Shown: in pieces, positions 1 to 8,477 of the stretch | Layout of the letters: each line of letters opens with the position of its first letter | Position numbering within the stretch: the first letter of the stretch is position 1 | DNA from: Geomobilibacter sp964432205 | Lineage (GTDB): Bacteria > Desulfobacterota > Desulfuromonadia > Geobacterales > DSM-12255 | Reading direction: 5' to 3' | Assembly (NCBI GenBank): GCA_964432205.1 | Contig: CAYSMK010000009.1 | Coordinates: 1-64,000, forward strand | Length of the DNA stretch: 64,000 bases | Notes under the pieces: generated by a model | The model's database searches: none | Told to the model about the DNA's origin: nothing | Seen by the model: only the letters and a program-made list of their open reading frames with translations | Position numbers and translations under genes: made by a program

Positions 1-123
1 GTCGGCATATCGGCTGGTTAGATCATTTTATGTCCGCGAAAGTGTCAAACTTCGGATTCCCCCAAACAGTAATGTTGATCCCGATTGAGCCATTCACCCG
101 CCCCGACTGCCACGTGAGGGGGA

Positions 124-152
124 TTGACAGAGAGCACACCTTGTCGTATGGT
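124..152 (+). promoter_or_regulatory. sigma70-type promoter of the leader peptide
   Basis: A perfect -35 hexamer TTGACA (124-129) and a -10 TATGGT (147-152) are separated by exactly 17 bp. Transcription would start at about 158-160, which is on or next to the ATG of the leader peptide at 159. The leader message may therefore have almost no 5' untranslated region. Confidence 0.7.
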
Positions 153-158
153 GCACCC

Positions 159-218
159 ATGAAACGCACCTTCACTATCCATACTGTCGTAGCGGTCGTA
201 GTCGTCGTCACCTCGTGA
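159..218 (+). CDS. valine-rich leader peptide (putative attenuator peptide)
   Basis: This is a 19-codon frame beginning with ATG. Codons 10 to 17 are Val-Val-Ala-Val-Val-Val-Val-Val, so seven of eight consecutive codons are GTC or GTA. A hairpin overlaps these codons and the stop (inner stem 204-211 with 215-222; outer 191-195 with 226-230), and an intrinsic terminator follows 35 bp downstream. Leader peptides rich in the regulatory amino acid followed by a pause hairpin and a terminator are the hallmark of ribosome-mediated attenuation, as in ilvB and ilvGMEDA leaders of enterobacteria. What is odd is the downstream gene, an MBL-fold hydrolase rather than an ilv gene, and the probable near-leaderless start. 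The regulatory role is inference; the peptide itself is too short to be recognised by homology. Confidence 0.6.
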   Translation: MKRTFTIHTVVAVVVVVTS

Positions 219-252
219 CGGCTCGCCGCTGCCTGTCTGACTGACATCCAAG

Positions 253-285
253 GAGCGCGGGCTGGTCCCGCGCTCTCTTCGTTTT
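253..285 (+). terminator. intrinsic terminator / attenuator
   Basis: A perfect 9-bp GC-rich stem (253-261 with 267-275) and a 5-base loop are followed by TCTTCGTTTTT. It lies between the leader peptide and the MBL-fold gene, so read-through would control that gene. A weak competing pairing, 221-226 with 257-262, could serve as antiterminator. Confidence 0.8.
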
Positions 286-356
286 TAGCTCCCAAGCGAC
301 GAGGATATGCGCGGCGCCCCGCCCGCTGCCATACCCGTCGAAAGGAGCTCTCCCTC

Positions 357-1190
357 ATGCAGATCACCACACAGATCCACCAGCTGACCATCCCCTTCAT
401 TGTTCCCACGCCCGGCGGCCCCATCCCCCGTTCGGCCAATCTCTTTCTCGTCCTCGGCCGGGAGGTCACCCTGATCGACAGTGGCGTACGGGGGGCCGAG
501 ACAGCCATCTTCGACTATCTCAGGGGCTCGGGCCGGCAACCAATGGAGATAGGCCATCTGGTCCTGACCCATGCGCACCCGGACCATATCGGCGCGGCGC
601 GGGCGCTCCGGGATGCCTGCGGCTGTAGGATCGCTGCCCACGGGGCCGAACGGGGGTGGGTCGAGGATGTGGCGCGCCAGGAGCGGGAGCGGCCGGTCCC
701 CGGCTTCCAGTCGCTGGTGGGAGGGTCCGTCACGGTGGATCTGGAGCTGCGGGATGGCGATGCAATCGACCTGGGGGAGGGGCTCAGTCTGGAGGTGCTG
801 CACACGCCGGGGCATTCCGACGGTTCCGTCTCGCTCTGGCTGGCGCAGGAGCGGGCGCTCTTCTGCGGCGATGCCGTGCCTCTGCCCGGCGACCTGCCGA
901 TCTTCAACGATTACCGGGCATCGGTGGCCTCACTGGAGCAGTTGCGCGCCTGTGGGGCCGACTGGCTCCTGTCGGCCTGGGACGAGCCTTGCACCGGTGA
1001 CGGGGTGGGGCGGCGCATCGACGAGGCCCTGGCCTGGCTGGCGCAGATCCGGGAAACGGTGCGCTCCGCTGCTCAGGAGTCATTCGATGGCGATCCACTG
1101 GCGTTATGCCGCCGGGTGGTCCCCCTGCTGGGATTGCCTCCGGTTGCGGCCAACCCGCTGGTGGCGCGGTCGTTCATGGCGTGTCTGTAA
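357..1190 (+). CDS. MBL-fold metallo-hydrolase
   Basis: A 277-residue protein of the metallo-beta-lactamase superfamily. The metal-binding signature HAHPDH lies near residue 75, a second histidine is in HTPGHSDGS near 150, and the bridging aspartate is in FCGDAV near 170, which gives a complete dinuclear zinc site. There is no signal peptide, so it is probably cytoplasmic. The start has a good Shine-Dalgarno sequence (AAAGGAG, 341-347). The gene sits downstream of a valine-rich leader and terminator and may be controlled by them. Its last 17 bases overlap the convergent AlkD-like gene. The substrate cannot be told from the sequence; glyoxalase II-like thioester hydrolysis is one possibility among many. 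Confidence 0.85.
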   Translation: MQITTQIHQLTIPFIVPTPGGPIPRSANLFLVLGREVTLIDSGVRGAETAIFDYLRGSGRQPMEIGHLVLTHAHPDHIGAARALRDACGCRIAAHGAERGWVEDVARQERERPVPGFQSLVGGSVTVDLELRDGDAIDLGEGLSLEVLHTPGHSDGSVSLWLAQERALFCGDAVPLPGDLPIFNDYRASVASLEQLRACGADWLLSAWDEPCTGDGVGRRIDEALAWLAQIRETVRSAAQESFDGDPLALCRRVVPLLGLPPVAANPLVARSFMACL

Positions 1191-1848
1191 GGCGGCTGGT
1201 TCGTCGCCGGTCAAACTCCCGCAGGGCGTCTCTGCCGATCCAGCGGGCGCTGCGGGATGCCATCCCGGCCAGTTCCTCCGCCAGCGACCTGGCCGCCTGC
1301 ATCTCTTTCCGCTTGCCGATCTCGCGCAACGCCCAGTTGACCCCCTTTTTGACGAAATTGCGCTCGTCCTCTGCCTCGTGCCGGATCCGTTCAAGAAAGG
1401 GATGAAAGCGCTCGGGGTCAGCCTTCTTTTCCTGCACCGCCAGGCGGGCCATCAGCACGAAGCCGGCCCGCTTGACGAACTCTTCGGGGCGGCTGCTCCA
1501 CTCGGTCGCCTTCTCCCATACGTACGGCGTCCTGGCAAACAGGTTGGAGCAGCACTGGTCGCACACGTCCCATGAATCGATCTCCGTTATCCACGCCTCC
1601 ATCTGCTCTTCGGTCACCTGCTGCGGGTCGTTCACCAGCGACGCCAGGATGCGGGCCTCGTGGATGCCGGTCCGCCACAGGTCGAGCGCCAGTTGATGGT
1701 TGCGGCGGTGCGCCTTGGCCAGTTCCCGCAGCACCGGGATGCTGACCCCCAGGGTGCCGGTGCCGGTGATGCCGTAGCGGGCCATGCCCGCAATGTTGGC
1801 CGGGTTGGCCAGGGTTTCCAGATAGGCGACGATTTCGATGCAGTTCAT
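1174..1848 (-). CDS. DNA alkylation repair protein, AlkD-like
   Basis: A 224-residue all-helical protein matching the DNA alkylation repair (AlkC/AlkD, HEAT-like) family. Members excise positively charged alkylated bases such as 3-methyladenine and 7-methylguanine. The family-typical block with WDVCDQCC lies in the middle, followed by KRAGFVLMA and the FVKKGVNWALREIGKR region. I chose the ATG at 1848 because GGAGG sits 12 bases upstream; an in-frame ATG at 1875 would place that site inside the gene. It is convergent with the MBL-fold gene and divergent from glgC. The exact lesion specificity is unknown. Confidence 0.85.
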   Translation of the reverse strand: MNCIEIVAYLETLANPANIAGMARYGITGTGTLGVSIPVLRELAKAHRRNHQLALDLWRTGIHEARILASLVNDPQQVTEEQMEAWITEIDSWDVCDQCCSNLFARTPYVWEKATEWSSRPEEFVKRAGFVLMARLAVQEKKADPERFHPFLERIRHEAEDERNFVKKGVNWALREIGKRKEMQAARSLAEELAGMASRSARWIGRDALREFDRRRTSRLTDTP

Positions 1849-1984
1849 GGTTTCGTTATTCCCTCCTCGCCACAATATCCCGCAGCCGGCCTAAGTTCAT
1901 TTTTGTTGCCCAGGTCCGCGCACTCACGATTCTACATGGTATATTCTTACAAAATCTTTCCAAACCTTTCAACGGAGGCGTTGC

Positions 1985-3226
1985 ATGTTCAGCTCGGATA
2001 ATGTCGGAAGGAACACGATTGCCATGGTGCTTGCCGGAGGGAAGGGGGAACGGCTCAGCCCGTTGACCCTGAGGAGGCCAAAGCCGAGTGTTGCGTTCGG
2101 CGGGAAATACAAGATCATCGACTTCGTTCTCTCCAACATGTTCAATTCGGGCATCAAGAAGGTCTATATCCTGACCCAGTACCAGGCATACTCGCTGAAC
2201 AAGCATATCAGGGAGTCGTGGGGCAAGTGGACCGGCCTCGGGGAGTTCTATGTGGCCATCTCGCCGGAGACCAGCAGCGAGAGCGAAGAGTGGTTCAAGG
2301 GGACTGCCGACGCGATCCTGCAGTACCTGCGGTTCGTCGAATCCTCTGATGCCGACTATGTGGCTGTTTTCGGCGGCGACCACATCTACAAGATGGATAT
2401 CGGCCAGATGATCAATTTTCACCGCATGAACAGGGCCGACATCACGATCGCTGCCCTGGAGGTGCCGGTCGAAGAGGCGAGGAGGTTCGGTGTCTTCTCG
2501 GTGGATGACGATTCCAGGGTGACCGGGTTTGCGGAAAAGCCGGACAACCCTGAAACGATCCCGGGGAGGGAGACCTGCTTCGCGTCCATGGGGAACTACA
2601 TCTTTCCCACCAGGAAACTCATCGAGGTGCTCCTGGAAGGAAAGAAACGGTACGAAGACCTGGATTTCGGCAAGCACGTGATCCCCATGATGCTGGAAAA
2701 TCGTGACCGGGTGTTCGCCTACAACTTCAACGACAACCTGATCCCCGGCATGAAGGCCGAAGAGCGGGGATACTGGAAGGATGTGGGGACCATCGACTCA
2801 TATTACGAGGCGAACATGGACCTGATCCATGTGAGTCCGCAGCTGAATCTCTACAACTACAAGTGGCCCATACTCACCAACCAGGGGAACCTGCCACCGG
2901 CAAAGACGATTTTCGACGATGATGACCGGCGTGGCCAGAACATCGACTCGTATGTCTGCGCGGGGTGCATAACCAGCGGCAGCACGGTAAGGAGGTCGAT
3001 CCTCGGGCCGCGCTGCAAGATCAACAGCTACAGCCTCGTCGAGGATTCGATCCTGTTCGAAAACGTCACCGTCGGCCGGCACGTCAAGATCAGGAGGGCC
3101 ATCATCGACAAGAACATTGTCATCCCTGACGGGACGGTCATCGGCTACGACCGCGAGGAGGATGTACGCCGCGGGTGTACCATCACCGAGTCCGGTATCG
3201 TGGTGGTGCCGAGACGGGACAAGTGA
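1985..3226 (+). CDS. glgC: glucose-1-phosphate adenylyltransferase
   Basis: Makes ADP-glucose from ATP and glucose-1-phosphate, the committed step of bacterial glycogen synthesis. At 413 residues it has the usual length. The nucleotidyltransferase signature LAGGKGERLSPLT spans residues 16-28, the PSVAFGGKYKIIDF phosphate/activator region follows, FGGDHIYKMD lies near residue 135, and a left-handed beta-helix with hexapeptide character closes the C-terminus. The ribosome site GGAGG is just upstream of 1985. It stands alone, with no glgA or glgB neighbours. A GACCCCTGT/ACAGGGGTC hairpin overlaps the stop (3225-3249) but lacks a T-run. Confidence 0.95.
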   Translation: MFSSDNVGRNTIAMVLAGGKGERLSPLTLRRPKPSVAFGGKYKIIDFVLSNMFNSGIKKVYILTQYQAYSLNKHIRESWGKWTGLGEFYVAISPETSSESEEWFKGTADAILQYLRFVESSDADYVAVFGGDHIYKMDIGQMINFHRMNRADITIAALEVPVEEARRFGVFSVDDDSRVTGFAEKPDNPETIPGRETCFASMGNYIFPTRKLIEVLLEGKKRYEDLDFGKHVIPMMLENRDRVFAYNFNDNLIPGMKAEERGYWKDVGTIDSYYEANMDLIHVSPQLNLYNYKWPILTNQGNLPPAKTIFDDDDRRGQNIDSYVCAGCITSGSTVRRSILGPRCKINSYSLVEDSILFENVTVGRHVKIRRAIIDKNIVIPDGTVIGYDREEDVRRGCTITESGIVVVPRRDK

Positions 3227-3249
3227 CCCCTGTCCGGTTAACAGGGGTC
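3225..3249 (+). repeat. hairpin at the glgC stop
   Basis: A perfect 9-bp inverted repeat (3225-3233 with 3241-3249) with a 7-base loop begins inside the glgC stop codon. There is no downstream T-tract, so it is more likely an mRNA 3' stabiliser or a weak terminator than a classical intrinsic terminator. Confidence 0.5.
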
Positions 3250-3294
3250 GCGGGAATGGCCTGGGTCAGACTCCCTGTCTCGGCGGGCGCCAGT

Positions 3295-4410
3295 TCATCT
3301 GTCACCAACCTGTACGGCGGTCTCCCGCCACAGGAGCCGCCGGAACCAGAGCCGGGTGAGGGTGGCGGCCAGGCCCGCCCCGGCGGGACCGGACAGGAGA
3401 GGGGCCAGCCAGCGCTCGAACCCTGACAAGAGTGGCGTGAGCGGTTGCCGTTCGGCCGGGTCGCGGTGAACGCTGCGCCGCACGTCGAGAAAGAACGGGA
3501 TCTGCCAGGCATTGTCCCGTACGTGTGCACCGACGGAGCGCCAGAGGAGCCGGCGTTCCGTTGGCGGGAGTTCCCCCAGGAGCCCGTCGATCCTGGCCAG
3601 GATGGGGCCGAGTTGCAGCCGGCCGCTCTGGTCCTGTTGCCGGTAGAGTTGGGGAACCTCGGCGAAGAAGCTGTCCCAGCGGGCTGCGGCTGCCCCGGTA
3701 ATCAGGGCATTGAGGGTCTGGCGCTCCCGCAGCCCCTCGGTCTCGAAGCGGCGGGCGGAGGTCTGGATCTCGTCGGTGAAGAGGAGCCATTCCCCTTCGT
3801 CCAGTATCCGGTCGGCCAGGCGGGTCTCGGCGAGCATCGGCGGCCCCGTCGGGAAAGGGCCGATCGTGTCGAAGAAGGTACGAAAGAACATGAAACCCTG
3901 GTCGCCATGGATGCAGCCTGGCCGGTTCAGGCGGGCCTTGGCTTCATAGAAGGCAAAAGCCCGCACTGCCTGCTGGCTGCTCTGCCGGAAGACAAGCCGG
4001 AAGCGGCCGGCAAACCGGTCGTTTCCGGCTTGCCGGCACCGCGTTTCCATCAGCATGATGGCCCTTTCCAGGGCGTGGCAGTCCGGGAAATGGGAGTCGG
4101 CATGCAGAAAGAGAAGGAGCGGTGCCCTGCTGGCCGCGACCCCGGCATTCAACTGGCGGGCGCGTCCCGGCGGCGCGGCGATGACGCTGATCCTCAGTGG
4201 CAGCGCCTTGGCGAGAGCGGCTGCCAGCTGTTGGGTGCCGTCGTCCGAACCGCCGTCGCAGAGAATCGTCTCGAAGTTTACCCCGGCCTGAGCGGCCAGG
4301 TTCCGGAGCAGTTTTGGCAACGCCTCCTGCTCGTTCAGCACGGGGATGATGACGGAGATGGCTGAAGGAAGGGGTCCATGTCGGTCGGGCAATGGGGATA
4401 ACTGATTCAA
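3295..4410 (-). CDS. family 2 glycosyltransferase (TIGR04283-like)
   Basis: A 371-residue GT-A glycosyltransferase. The N-terminal block SVIIPVLNEQEALPKLL starts near residue 19, the nucleotide-binding acidic segment ETILCDGGSDDGTQ follows near 47, and the LFLHADSHFPD metal-binding DxD-like motif is near 100. GDQGFMFFR and the P-M-AE segment match the TIGR04283 subfamily, often found beside rSAM/selenodomain genes. The last ~150 residues are an Arg/Leu-rich extension with no recognised fold. There is no signal peptide or clear membrane segment. Donor and acceptor are unknown. It is convergent with glgC and divergent from the REC-PilZ gene. Confidence 0.8.
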   Translation of the reverse strand: MNQLSPLPDRHGPLPSAISVIIPVLNEQEALPKLLRNLAAQAGVNFETILCDGGSDDGTQQLAAALAKALPLRISVIAAPPGRARQLNAGVAASRAPLLLFLHADSHFPDCHALERAIMLMETRCRQAGNDRFAGRFRLVFRQSSQQAVRAFAFYEAKARLNRPGCIHGDQGFMFFRTFFDTIGPFPTGPPMLAETRLADRILDEGEWLLFTDEIQTSARRFETEGLRERQTLNALITGAAAARWDSFFAEVPQLYRQQDQSGRLQLGPILARIDGLLGELPPTERRLLWRSVGAHVRDNAWQIPFFLDVRRSVHRDPAERQPLTPLLSGFERWLAPLLSGPAGAGLAATLTRLWFRRLLWRETAVQVGDR

Positions 4411-4498
4411 TGTTTTCTTCCCGGGGTCGAAGAGTATCTACCTGTAAGAGCAAAGAGCCACGGCGGGGAGTCCCGTCCGCAGGCTGCCGGAGGATGCA

Positions 4499-5209
4499 GT
4501 GCCAAAGCCCAAGATCCTGCTTGTTGACGACGTCCAGTTGATACTGGAACTGGAAAAGAGTTTTCTCAAGAATCTGCCCGCCAGCATTTTCACGGCCCGC
4601 AACGGCCAGGAGGCCCTGGAGCTGATTCGGCAGGAGCGGCCGGATCTGGTCTATATGGATATGAACATGCCGGTCATGGACGGTCCCACCTGCTGTGCCG
4701 CCATCAAGTCAGACCCGGAGATCGGGGCAACCCCGATCATCATGGTGACCACTGCCGGCCAACAGGGGGATGAGGCCCACTGTCGCCGGGCCGGCTGCGA
4801 CGATTTCATGACCAAGCCGATCGACCGGCGTGAGTTTCTTGATAAGGGGCGCAGGTTCATTGCCGCCATCGATCGCCGGGAACAGCGCGTTGCGTGCAAC
4901 TCCCCGGTTTTGGTGACAAACGGTGACGATGCTGCACAGGGGGTGAGTGCCGATCTGGGTGTAGGCGGCATGTACGTGGCAACCGATCTGCCGGTTGCCG
5001 CCGACAGTCCTGTTGAACTCACCTTTGCGGTGCCGGGCGAAGAACCTCGCCAGGTTTCTGCCACCGGCCGTGTCGCCTGGGAAAACTCGGCCGACAGCCG
5101 AAAAAAGCCGAGCCTGCCGATCGGTTTCGGCGTCGAGTTCACCGAGATCGATCCCGATGCGGCCAGCTTTATCGAGGCCTTTGTCGACGGAACCATCCTG
5201 AAGCTGTAA
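4499..5209 (+). CDS. response regulator with C-terminal PilZ domain
   Basis: A 236-residue REC-PilZ protein. The receiver domain (1-115) has the acidic pair D10/D11, phospho-acceptor D54 in VYMDMNMP, T84/T85 and K106. The PilZ domain (about 124-232) carries R126xxxR130 and D152LGVGG, so the usual D/NxSxxG has Gly in place of Ser. The domain resembles the Myxococcus-type PilZ (TIGR02266) common in Geobacter, so c-di-GMP binding is possible but not assured. The start is GTG at 4499, 5 bases after GGAGG; no in-frame ATG fits. It is unlinked to a sensor kinase. Phosphorylation-gated control of motility or surface behaviour is inference. Confidence 0.85.
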   Translation: MPKPKILLVDDVQLILELEKSFLKNLPASIFTARNGQEALELIRQERPDLVYMDMNMPVMDGPTCCAAIKSDPEIGATPIIMVTTAGQQGDEAHCRRAGCDDFMTKPIDRREFLDKGRRFIAAIDRREQRVACNSPVLVTNGDDAAQGVSADLGVGGMYVATDLPVAADSPVELTFAVPGEEPRQVSATGRVAWENSADSRKKPSLPIGFGVEFTEIDPDAASFIEAFVDGTILKL

Positions 5210-5293
5210 TGCCCACCTGCCGATAACCGTTCCCAGTATACCGCCTCTTCTCCCTTCCTGCCAGGCAGATCCTGTGGCGGGATACGACGGTCT

Positions 5294-5321
5294 TTGTCTT
5301 TTTCCCCTGCTGTGCTATAAA
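5294..5321 (+). promoter_or_regulatory. sigma70-type promoter
   Basis: TTGTCT (5294-5299), a 16-bp spacer and TATAAA (5316-5321) precede the rhodanese-like gene, giving a 5' leader of about 40 bases. Confidence 0.45.
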
Positions 5322-5370
5322 TCCTGATGTCGGGTGCTGTTTTTCATTTCGAGCGGTAGTGGAGGAGCAT

Positions 5371-6630
5371 ATGGCTCGTGCATGGCTGTGGTTGGTCTGT
5401 TCGCTGGTATCTCTGCCAGGAGCTGGCGGCATAGTTTCTGCTGCCGAGGTGCGTGGCGTCGTCAGCGGAGTGGCCGAGGAGGTGCGGGTAGTAGTTCTGC
5501 AGGGAACGATCTTCATGCAGTACGACGGCAAGACGGTCTTCCGCAATCTGGAGGGAGCGGCAGATATCGAAGAGGGCGAGACACTGCGTGTCGACTACCG
5601 GGAGTTGAAGGATCGGAATCTGGCAACGGTGATTACCCGCGATCTTCCCCCGTTACCGCCGGGGGGAAAGATCATCAGTCGCTCTGAGCTGGAACTCCTG
5701 CTTCGCTCCGGCAAAAGCGGGCAGCCGTTTCTTCTGGCAGACCTTCGCACCCCCGAGGAGTTCGCTGCTGCTCATATCCCGGACGCTACGTCCGTTCCGT
5801 ATGCCTTTCTCGAGAAACGCATGGGAGAGCAGCTTCCCGAAGACAAAGGCACACCGGTTATCTTCTATGCCCATGTTGCCACCAGCGATCTGCTTCCCAA
5901 GGCAGCTGCCCTGGCCCGGAAATACGGGCACCGGGATGTCAGGATCTACCGGGGCGGCATGGCCGACTGGCTGAAGAGCGACAATCTTGTCGAGTCGACC
6001 GTGGATGGGCTGAAAAGTGGGGCACAGGGAATCATCGACGTGAGGAGTTCGATTGCCGTTGCCGCCGGCCATATTCCTGAGGCGGTGAATATACCGGTTG
6101 AGGAACTGGAGAAGAGCCGGTTGCCTGCCGATAAAGGCGTGCCGCTGGTGTTGTATGGCGACAGGAAGATCGATGTGAGGTCAATCGCCGGCAAGGTGCG
6201 CGGGTGGGGATACCGGAAGGTTTCCTACCTTGCCGCAGGGGTCGAATCCTGGCAGGAGCATGGTGGCGCGTTGACACACGGACCGGCAGCCAAGGAAGTC
6301 AACCTTCCTCTTGGACATGAAGCGGGAAGGCTTGGCAGCGGCGAACTGCCGAGTGTGATAAACTCCCCGAAGATCGTCATGATTCTCGACGTACGAAATG
6401 AACAGGAGTTCAAGGCCGGGCATCTTCCCCGAGCGGTCAACATCCCCTTGGAGAGCCTGGCGAAACGCCATGGCGAACTCAATAAGGGAAAGATCATCTT
6501 CATCCACAGTGCAGACGGCACCGGCGCCCAGATCGCCTATCAGTTCCTGAGGGATAACGGTTATCGGGCCACCTATCTGGATGCTCTCCTGGAGATCAAT
6601 AAAGACGGCACCTACCGGGTAAAGGACTGA
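5371..6630 (+). CDS. exported triple rhodanese-like protein lacking catalytic cysteines
   Basis: A 419-residue protein with a signal peptide (roughly residues 1-26) and three tandem rhodanese-like domains at about 98-210, 215-305 and 330-415, recognisable by DxR...EFxxxHIPxAxxxP repeats. In each domain the position of the catalytic Cys is replaced (IFYAHVAT, VLYGDRKI, IFIHSADG), and the mature protein contains no cysteine at all, so sulfurtransferase activity is not expected. The first ~70 mature residues form a small beta-rich domain of unknown type. The ATG at 5371 is preferred over the in-frame GTG at 5359 because GGAGGAG lies between them. A ligand- or oxyanion-binding role in the periplasm is inference. 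Confidence 0.8.
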   Translation: MARAWLWLVCSLVSLPGAGGIVSAAEVRGVVSGVAEEVRVVVLQGTIFMQYDGKTVFRNLEGAADIEEGETLRVDYRELKDRNLATVITRDLPPLPPGGKIISRSELELLLRSGKSGQPFLLADLRTPEEFAAAHIPDATSVPYAFLEKRMGEQLPEDKGTPVIFYAHVATSDLLPKAAALARKYGHRDVRIYRGGMADWLKSDNLVESTVDGLKSGAQGIIDVRSSIAVAAGHIPEAVNIPVEELEKSRLPADKGVPLVLYGDRKIDVRSIAGKVRGWGYRKVSYLAAGVESWQEHGGALTHGPAAKEVNLPLGHEAGRLGSGELPSVINSPKIVMILDVRNEQEFKAGHLPRAVNIPLESLAKRHGELNKGKIIFIHSADGTGAQIAYQFLRDNGYRATYLDALLEINKDGTYRVKD

Positions 6631-6660
6631 CTGTACCGTGGCATAGCAGCCGTGAGGGTC

Positions 6661-8298
6661 CTACAGCTTGAACTGGCCCACCAGCCGCTGCAATTCCTCG
6701 GCGGTAACGGCCAGCTGTCTGGCGGCGGATGCCGACTCCTCCGCCCCTCTCGCGGTTTGCTGGATCACCTCCGTAATCTGCTGGATATTGCCACTGATTT
6801 CGCTCGACGTTGCCGTCTGCTGCTCGGCGGCGGTGGCGATCTGGTTCACCTGCATGCTCACCGCATTGACCTGATCCAGGATCTCCTGCAGGGCCGCACC
6901 CGATTTGGCCGCCTCGGACGTGCCGCTGTCCACCTGGTGCACTCCCTCCTCCATGACGGCAACGGCCCCCCTTGTCTCGGCCTGGATTGCCTTGATCATC
7001 TCGCCGATTTCCCGGGTCGCCTTGGTGGTCCGTTCGGCCAAGGCCCGCACCTCGTCGGCGACAACAGCGAAGCCCCGCCCCTGTTCGCCGGCACGGGCCG
7101 CCTCGATAGCCGCATTGAGGGCCAGTAGGTTGGTCTGGTCGGCGATGTCCTCGATGGTGCCGATGATGGCGCCGATCTGATCTGACCTGGTCCCCAGATT
7201 TCCCACCGTTTGTGCCGACTCCTGCACCTTGAACGCAATCTCGTTCATGACCGCGACGGTCTTCTCCACCACCGCGGCCCCGGCGCTGGCGGTGTCGTTG
7301 GCGTGCCGGGAGCCGTCGGCGGCCAGGTGGCAGTTCTGGGCGATATCGCCGGACGTGGCCGCCATCTCTTCGGCTGCGGTTGCCACGATTCCTGCCTGGG
7401 CCGCCACCTCATCGGCGCCGTTTGCCGTCTGCACCGACGTTGCCTGGAGCTGGTTGGCCGCCGACGCTACCTGCGCCGAGTTCTGGGCAACCTGGGAGAT
7501 GATGGTGCGCAGTTTTTCCATAAAGATGTTGAACTTGGCACTGATTATTCCAAGTTCATCGTTACTGACATACTCCAGCCGTTTAGTCAGATCCCCTTCC
7601 CCCTCGGCGATATCGGTGAGCATGCTCTCAATCCCGGACATCGGTCTGGTGATGCTCCGCGTGATGGTCCAGGTGACCACGAAGGTCGCGAATACCGCTA
7701 TGGCGATGAGCAGATACATGGTGGTGGTGACATGGTCCTGCAACTCGTCCAACGCCTTTTCCGCGGCCTCCAGTCTTGTTACCCCCACAGCGGCGAAGTC
7801 CCAGGCAACCTTTTCCATGGCATGGGTTGCTTCCTTGTAGGCACCAATTGCCTTGTTACCATCCTCCGGGGTCTTGACCTGGCCGTTGCTGATCGCACTC
7901 ATGACCGTTTTGAATCCGGCGGCGTAGGTCTGCAGGTTTGTCCTGACGCCCTTGACCGCCTCCTTGTCCTTGGGGTCGGTAACGAGCTTGTCCAGTTCAT
8001 CGAGACGCTTGCCAATCCGTTCCTCCGCTTCCTGCCATTTTTTCACGTACTCCGAGACCTTTTCCGGCGAGGCGATATTCAGGAACACATCCTTCTCGTA
8101 GCGCCTCAGAATAAGTGTGTTTGCCCGGATCCGTTCCGCAAGCTCGACTATCTTTGCTTCGACTTTTATGCATTGGTCTGCCTCGGTGTTGGTGGCTTTT
8201 ACACCCCAGATTCCGCAGATCCCCACAGCAACCAGGAACAGCAGTATCAGGCCAAAGCCAATGGCCAGACGTTTACCGATTTTGATGTTTGCGAGCAT
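6661..8298 (-). CDS. methyl-accepting chemotaxis protein
   Basis: A 545-residue chemoreceptor. TM1 is at about residues 9-31, a four-helix-bundle type periplasmic sensor spans ~32-188, and TM2 (YLLIAIAVFATFVVTW) is near 190. A HAMP domain follows, then the long coiled-coil signalling domain, with the conserved hairpin tip IEDIADQTNLLALNAAIEAA and the flanking GRGFAVVADEVRALAERT. The C-terminus ends LQRLVGQFKL, without a CheR/CheB pentapeptide tether. The ATG at 8298 has AAGGAGG upstream; the longer frame to 8370 lacks a site. No che genes are adjacent, and the ligand is unknown. Confidence 0.92.
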   Translation of the reverse strand: MLANIKIGKRLAIGFGLILLFLVAVGICGIWGVKATNTEADQCIKVEAKIVELAERIRANTLILRRYEKDVFLNIASPEKVSEYVKKWQEAEERIGKRLDELDKLVTDPKDKEAVKGVRTNLQTYAAGFKTVMSAISNGQVKTPEDGNKAIGAYKEATHAMEKVAWDFAAVGVTRLEAAEKALDELQDHVTTTMYLLIAIAVFATFVVTWTITRSITRPMSGIESMLTDIAEGEGDLTKRLEYVSNDELGIISAKFNIFMEKLRTIISQVAQNSAQVASAANQLQATSVQTANGADEVAAQAGIVATAAEEMAATSGDIAQNCHLAADGSRHANDTASAGAAVVEKTVAVMNEIAFKVQESAQTVGNLGTRSDQIGAIIGTIEDIADQTNLLALNAAIEAARAGEQGRGFAVVADEVRALAERTTKATREIGEMIKAIQAETRGAVAVMEEGVHQVDSGTSEAAKSGAALQEILDQVNAVSMQVNQIATAAEQQTATSSEISGNIQQITEVIQQTARGAEESASAARQLAVTAEELQRLVGQFKL

Positions 8299-8477
8299 GA
8301 TGCCTCCTTGGTCTCTGGTGCTGGGCCGCTGCCCGCCCGGCGGTCGGTAAGGAAAATGGAATGTCGCCATAGGGGGATTCGAAGGGCGATAGATATCGTA
8401 TCGAATTGAAAATTAATTAATTAAGGTGTGTTTTGTCTGATTATTGTGTAGGTGAAATGCTTACATGTGGTTGATGG

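Noticed and set aside
23..508. Long minus-strand frame over the leader region
   Set aside because: It is antisense to the MBL-fold gene start and the terminator and has no domain or ribosome site.
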